64,000 bases of DNA from Gordonia rhizosphera NBRC 16068 (GTDB lineage: Bacteria > Actinomycetota > Actinomycetes > Mycobacteriales > Mycobacteriaceae), in assembly GCF_000298195.1 (NCBI RefSeq), contig NZ_BAHC01000247.1, positions 1 through 64,000 of the forward strand, given 5' to 3'. Position 1 is the first letter of the stretch. Each line of letters opens with the position of its first letter. Below the pieces are notes generated by a model, which saw only the letters and a program-made list of their open reading frames with translations, ran no database searches and was not told the origin of the DNA. Both the position numbers and the translations under genes were made by a program. Below are positions 59,884 to 64,000 of the stretch, one piece after another.

Positions 59884-61050
59884 ATGAACCACCATTACGA
59901 CGCGATCGTCGTCGGCGGCCGGTGTGCAGGCGCGGCGACCGCGATGCTGCTCGCCCGCGGCGGCATGCGCGTGCTCGTCATCGACGCGTCCCGCCCCGGC
60001 ACCGACACGCTGTCCACGCATGCGCTCATGCGTGGCGGAGTACTACAGCTGCACCGCTGGGGACTGCTCGACGACGTCGTAGCCGCCGGCACCCCGGCCA
60101 TCCGCTCGACCGAGTTCGTCTATGGCGACGAGATCGAGACGGTCGACATCCGCCCCGGCGGTGGGATCTCCGCACTCCGCGCCCCGCGCCGGACCGTCCT
60201 GGACCCCCTGCTTCTCGAAGCCGCCCGCGCCGCAGGTGCCGAGGTGCGCACCCCGGCCCGCGTCATGCGTGTGCTGACCGAGGGCGGCAGGGTGTACGGG
60301 GTCGAGGGAATCGAGCGCGGAACCGGCACCAGGTTCCGTGCCGCGGCGCCACTGGTCATCGGCGCCGACGGCCGGAACTCGACGATCGCGCACGCTGTGG
60401 ACGCCCCCTTCCGACGCCGAGGAGTCGAGTCCGGTGCGGTCGTCTACGGCTACTTTCCCGGGCTCCCGCGGGATCGCTACCACTGGGCATACCGCCCGGG
60501 ATTCGCCGGCGGCGTGATACCCACCGGCGACGGGTTGGCGTGTGTGTGGGCGGGCACCGCAAGCACCCGGTTCGCCAGGGAACGACGCACGAGCCTCGAC
60601 GCCACCTTCCGTTGGCTGCTCGCAGAGGCAGACCCGAGACTTGCGCGCGCCATCAGTGCCACGTCGCCCGTCGGCACGCTCCGAGCCGACCCCGGCCGGC
60701 CGGGCTGGGTCCGCGCCTCGACGGGCCCCGGCTGGGCGCTGGTCGGCGACGCCGCCTATCTCAAGGACCCCATCACCGCCCATGGCATCACCGATGCGCT
60801 GCGCGACGCGGAGTTGCTCGCCGACGCGGTTCTCGACACACCTGTTGGCCGACGTGCCCGAAGCGATGCCCTGACGGACTACGAACGCATCCGCGATCGA
60901 CTCGCTACGCCCTTGTTCGACGTCACCGAGCGCATCGCGAGCTACGCCTGGGATCTCGATGTATTGCGCGGACATCTCCGAGACCTGAGCCAGGCCATGC
61001 GGCCGGAAATCGACGCGCTCCTCGCAATCGACCAAACACCCGCCGCGTGA
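59884..61050 (+). CDS. FAD-dependent oxidoreductase (PHBH/GGR-like)
   Basis: This 388-aa flavoprotein of the p-hydroxybenzoate hydroxylase/geranylgeranyl reductase fold has FAD motif DAIVVGGRCAGAATAMLLAR, the DG-type motif GADGRNSTIAHAV and the second FAD motif LVGDAAYLKDPITAHGITDA. AAGGAG stands before the ATG at 59884. It ends the OsmC/FMO operon. Possible activities include hydroxylation, halogenation-type chemistry or double-bond reduction; nothing in the sequence decides. Confidence 0.83.
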   Translation: MNHHYDAIVVGGRCAGAATAMLLARGGMRVLVIDASRPGTDTLSTHALMRGGVLQLHRWGLLDDVVAAGTPAIRSTEFVYGDEIETVDIRPGGGISALRAPRRTVLDPLLLEAARAAGAEVRTPARVMRVLTEGGRVYGVEGIERGTGTRFRAAAPLVIGADGRNSTIAHAVDAPFRRRGVESGAVVYGYFPGLPRDRYHWAYRPGFAGGVIPTGDGLACVWAGTASTRFARERRTSLDATFRWLLAEADPRLARAISATSPVGTLRADPGRPGWVRASTGPGWALVGDAAYLKDPITAHGITDALRDAELLADAVLDTPVGRRARSDALTDYERIRDRLATPLFDVTERIASYAWDLDVLRGHLRDLSQAMRPEIDALLAIDQTPAA

Positions 61051-61197
61051 ATGGGATTCGACAATCATCCGCTCTGGCGCCAACGAGCAGCGCGTGCTCG
61101 CAGTCCGATCCGCCCGACAAACACGGCATCCCGGACCGGTCGCATTCGACATCAACTGCCCGAATCCGGCCGCGCAGCTCACGACCCGTGGAGTAAC

Positions 61198-61229
61198 ATC
61201 GACGTATACCCCGCCGGGTATACGTCGAT
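61198..61229. promoter_or_regulatory. Perfect 14-bp-arm palindrome, CsoR/CstR-like operator
   Basis: ATCGACGTATACCC-CGCC-GGGTATACGTCGAT has perfect 14-bp arms. Its core TATACCC...GGGTATA resembles operators of the CsoR/CstR family (copper- or persulfide-sensing). It ends 32 bases before the DUF2892 start, and a TAACAT -10-like box (61194-61199) overlaps its left edge. Confidence 0.6.
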
Positions 61230-61261
61230 ATCTGCCGCACCACTGCCGCCGAGGAAAGGGA

Positions 61262-61474
61262 ATGACGATGAAGACAAACGAATCGGCCCTCGATCGGGCG
61301 CTCCGAGCCGGGGTCGGCGTCCTCGCGCTGATCCTCGGGATCGTCGTCGGGGCAGGCAGCGTCCCGGGCATCATCCTGCTGGTGGTGGCCGCGATCCTGC
61401 TGGTGACCGCTGCCGTGGGCTTCTGCCCGATCTACCGCATCCTGGGGATGGCCACGAACCGCACCACACCCTGA
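61262..61474 (+). CDS. DUF2892 (YgaP-type) small membrane protein
   Basis: This 70-aa protein has two transmembrane helices (AGVGVLALILGIVVGAG and GIILLVVAAILLVTAAVGF) followed by FCPIYRILG, the signature of the inner-membrane DUF2892 domain that also occurs fused to rhodanese in YgaP. The conserved cysteine is in GFCPIY. AGGAAAGG precedes the ATG; the next ATG at 61268 is an alternative. A strong palindrome upstream suggests control by a CsoR/CstR-like sensor, fitting a role in sulfur or copper stress. No such regulator is in this window. Confidence 0.78.
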   Translation: MTMKTNESALDRALRAGVGVLALILGIVVGAGSVPGIILLVVAAILLVTAAVGFCPIYRILGMATNRTTP

Positions 61475-61607
61475 ACGCTTCCATCCCCTCAATGGTCTGC
61501 TCCCGCCTTGATCGCGTCCCGCCCTCGGGTGGGCACGATCAGCTACCCACCGGTCGATGTGCGCGGTCTCGGCCCGCGGGCACGAAGCCGGGGCATAGGC
61601 TCGCGAC

Positions 61608-62641
<1,034 letters not shown>

Positions 62642-62645
<4 letters not shown>

Positions 62646-63736
62646 CCGGCGAACTGGTCGGCATCGCCGGATTTGCTCGGAGCCTGACCAACGCGGGCCT
62701 GCCGGTGGCGACCGACTCCGTGGAGGCCTTCGTCCGGGCGTTGCGCGAGATCGATCTCGCCGACGCCGAACAGGTGTATTGGGCGGGCCGGGCGACCCTG
62801 TGCCGTGATCCGGACGATCATCCATGCTTCGACCTGGCATTCGACGCCTGGTTCGGTGACCGGATGCCACGGGCGGTCCGACGCCCCACACAACCGAAGC
62901 AGAGCCGGATGGCGGCGTTGCGCACGTCCGGGGAAGGCACCACCACCGAATCGGGGTCGCATCTGGCGGTGGCCGCCGACGACACGGAGGTACTGCGGCA
63001 CCGCGACATCGCGACACTGTCCGCGGCCGAGCGCGCTCACCTGGCCGAACTCGTCGCAACGCTGAAACCGGAGCCACCACGCCGCGCAGCCCTGCGCCGC
63101 GCCCCGGCCCGGCGTGGAGCCGTGGACCCGCGCCGCACCGTGCGCGAGATGCTCGCCGCCGGCGGCGAGCCGGTACGCCCGAGCCGACATCGTCCCGCGA
63201 CCCGGCCGCGACGGGTGGTGTTGCTGATCGACGTCTCCGGTTCGATGAGCCCGTACGCGGACGCGCTGTTGCGCTTTGCACACGTGGTGACCCGGGCGAA
63301 TCCGGCCGGCACCGAGGTGTTCTCGCTCGGCACCCGACTGACCCGGCTGTCACGGGCATTGCGCGCCCGCGATCCCGAAATGGCACTCGCGGCGGCCGGC
63401 CGCGCGGTGCCGGACTGGGCCGGCGGCACCCGGCTCGGCGAGACACTGCAGGCGTTCCTGGACCGCTGGGGCCGGCGCGGACTGGCCCGCGGTGCGGTGG
63501 TGGTGATCTTCTCCGACGGCTGGGAACGAGGCGATCCGACCCTCCTGGCGCAGCAGATGGCACAGCTGCACCGGCTCGCCCGGGCCGTGCTGTGGGTCAA
63601 CCCGCACGCGGGTGCGGCCGGTTACGAGCCCGTGCAGGGCGGGATCGTCGCAGCACTGCCCTATGTCGACCGCCTGCTGGCCGGGCATTCGTTGGCCACC
63701 CTGCAGGAACTGCTTGCCGCGGTCCGGGACGCCTGA
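62642..63736 (+). CDS. CoxE-like VWA-domain protein
   Basis: This 364-aa protein has an N-terminal helical region and a C-terminal VWA domain with MIDAS motif DVSGSM (RRVVLLIDVSGSMSPYADAL) and later VVVIFSDGWERGDP. It is the CoxE-type partner of the MoxR ATPase upstream, with which it overlaps by four bases. Such pairs activate molybdenum hydroxylases of the CO dehydrogenase family. It ends 141 bases before the small subunit gene. The middle part (about 150-190) is basic and low complexity. Confidence 0.88.
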
Positions 63737-63877
63737 GGCTGCGATCACCGGCGAATCCCGTGTCTTGACTACGGATTCCACGATTCCGGCTATCTGATGC
63801 GGGCGGGCGGCGCAAAGTGATCCGTGAGTGTTTCGCCTAGCACCAACCCACGATTGGCGGCAAGCATTGGAGGCCCT

Positions 63878-64000
63878 ATGCGTATAACAGTCACGGTCGA
63901 CGGCACGACCTATACCGACGAGGTGGAGCCACGCACGTTACTCGTCCAACACCTCCGGAATCAGCTGGGCAAGGTCGGCACCGTGATCGGATGCGATACC
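63878..64000 (+). CDS. CO-dehydrogenase-type [2Fe-2S] small subunit, 5' part
   Basis: Only the first 41 residues are in the window. MRITVTVDGTTYTDEVEPRT then LLVQHLRNQLGKVGTVIGCD match the N-terminus of the iron-sulfur small subunit (CoxS/CutS type), ending at the first cysteine of the plant-type cluster motif (GCDT). GGAGG precedes the ATG. The large and medium subunits would follow outside the window. Whether it is a true CO dehydrogenase or another xanthine-dehydrogenase-family enzyme depends on the large subunit. Confidence 0.85.
   Translation, partial: MRITVTVDGTTYTDEVEPRTLLVQHLRNQLGKVGTVIGCDT

Overview
The window is high-GC, GTG-start-rich DNA from a mycolic-acid actinobacterium. Gordonia is my best guess; Rhodococcus, Williamsia or Mycobacterium are not excluded. 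Support for this comes from a mycothiol S-conjugate amidase (mca) and from a gene neighbourhood (mca, DUF4307, greA, metB, cbs, an SGNH hydrolase, fadA) that matches the M. tuberculosis Rv1074c-Rv1083 block as I remember it. MMPL transport, a mycobacterial-type phospholipase C and AveC-like genes fit the same group.

Layout. 1-1714: the 3' part of a helicase of the TOTE conflict-system type, broken by a frameshift. 1781-4944: mca with its small membrane partner, DUF4307, a VUT-family transporter, greA and a strong hairpin. 5045-12112: an accessory block with an orphan SDR-like fragment, a PAP2 membrane enzyme, a DrrAB-type exporter and an AfsR-like regulator facing it, and an SRPBCC protein. 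12134-18273: the cbs-metB-ilvA operon, divergent from SGNH hydrolase and thiolase. 18412-26985: a Bax-inhibitor-1-like protein, TetR plus MMPL exporter, a phosphotransferase/unknown/phospholipase C operon, tRNA-Leu(UAA), and an SRPBCC protein.

27278-47735 is the standout region: a complete Tc (ABC-type, TcdA/TcdB/TccC) toxin locus of about 19 kb on the minus strand. TcA is split into two genes (2342 and 1107 aa) and TcB is fused to TcC (2808 aa). The locus is preceded by a BTAD transcription factor and an 80-aa protein. The TcC variable C-terminus, which in this family is the delivered toxin, matches no toxin fold I know. It has a glycine-zipper hydrophobic stretch, about eight 11-residue Trp-rich repeats predicted to form an amphipathic membrane helix, and a beta-rich tail. 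A near-identical short direct repeat lies just outside both ends of the three toxin genes.

48226-64000: a secreted protein; an AveC-like membrane protein with a NorQ-type AAA+ ATPase and a NorD-type VWA protein under a divergent TetR; a redox/sulfur group (CNB-thioredoxin-reductase-like flavoprotein, methanethiol oxidase-like protein, hydrolase-LuxR fusion, and across the divergent gap OsmC plus two flavoproteins); a DUF2892 protein behind a CsoR-like palindrome; and finally a second MoxR/VWA pair followed by the start of a CO-dehydrogenase-type small subunit. I saw no insertion sequence, CRISPR array, rRNA or prophage genes.
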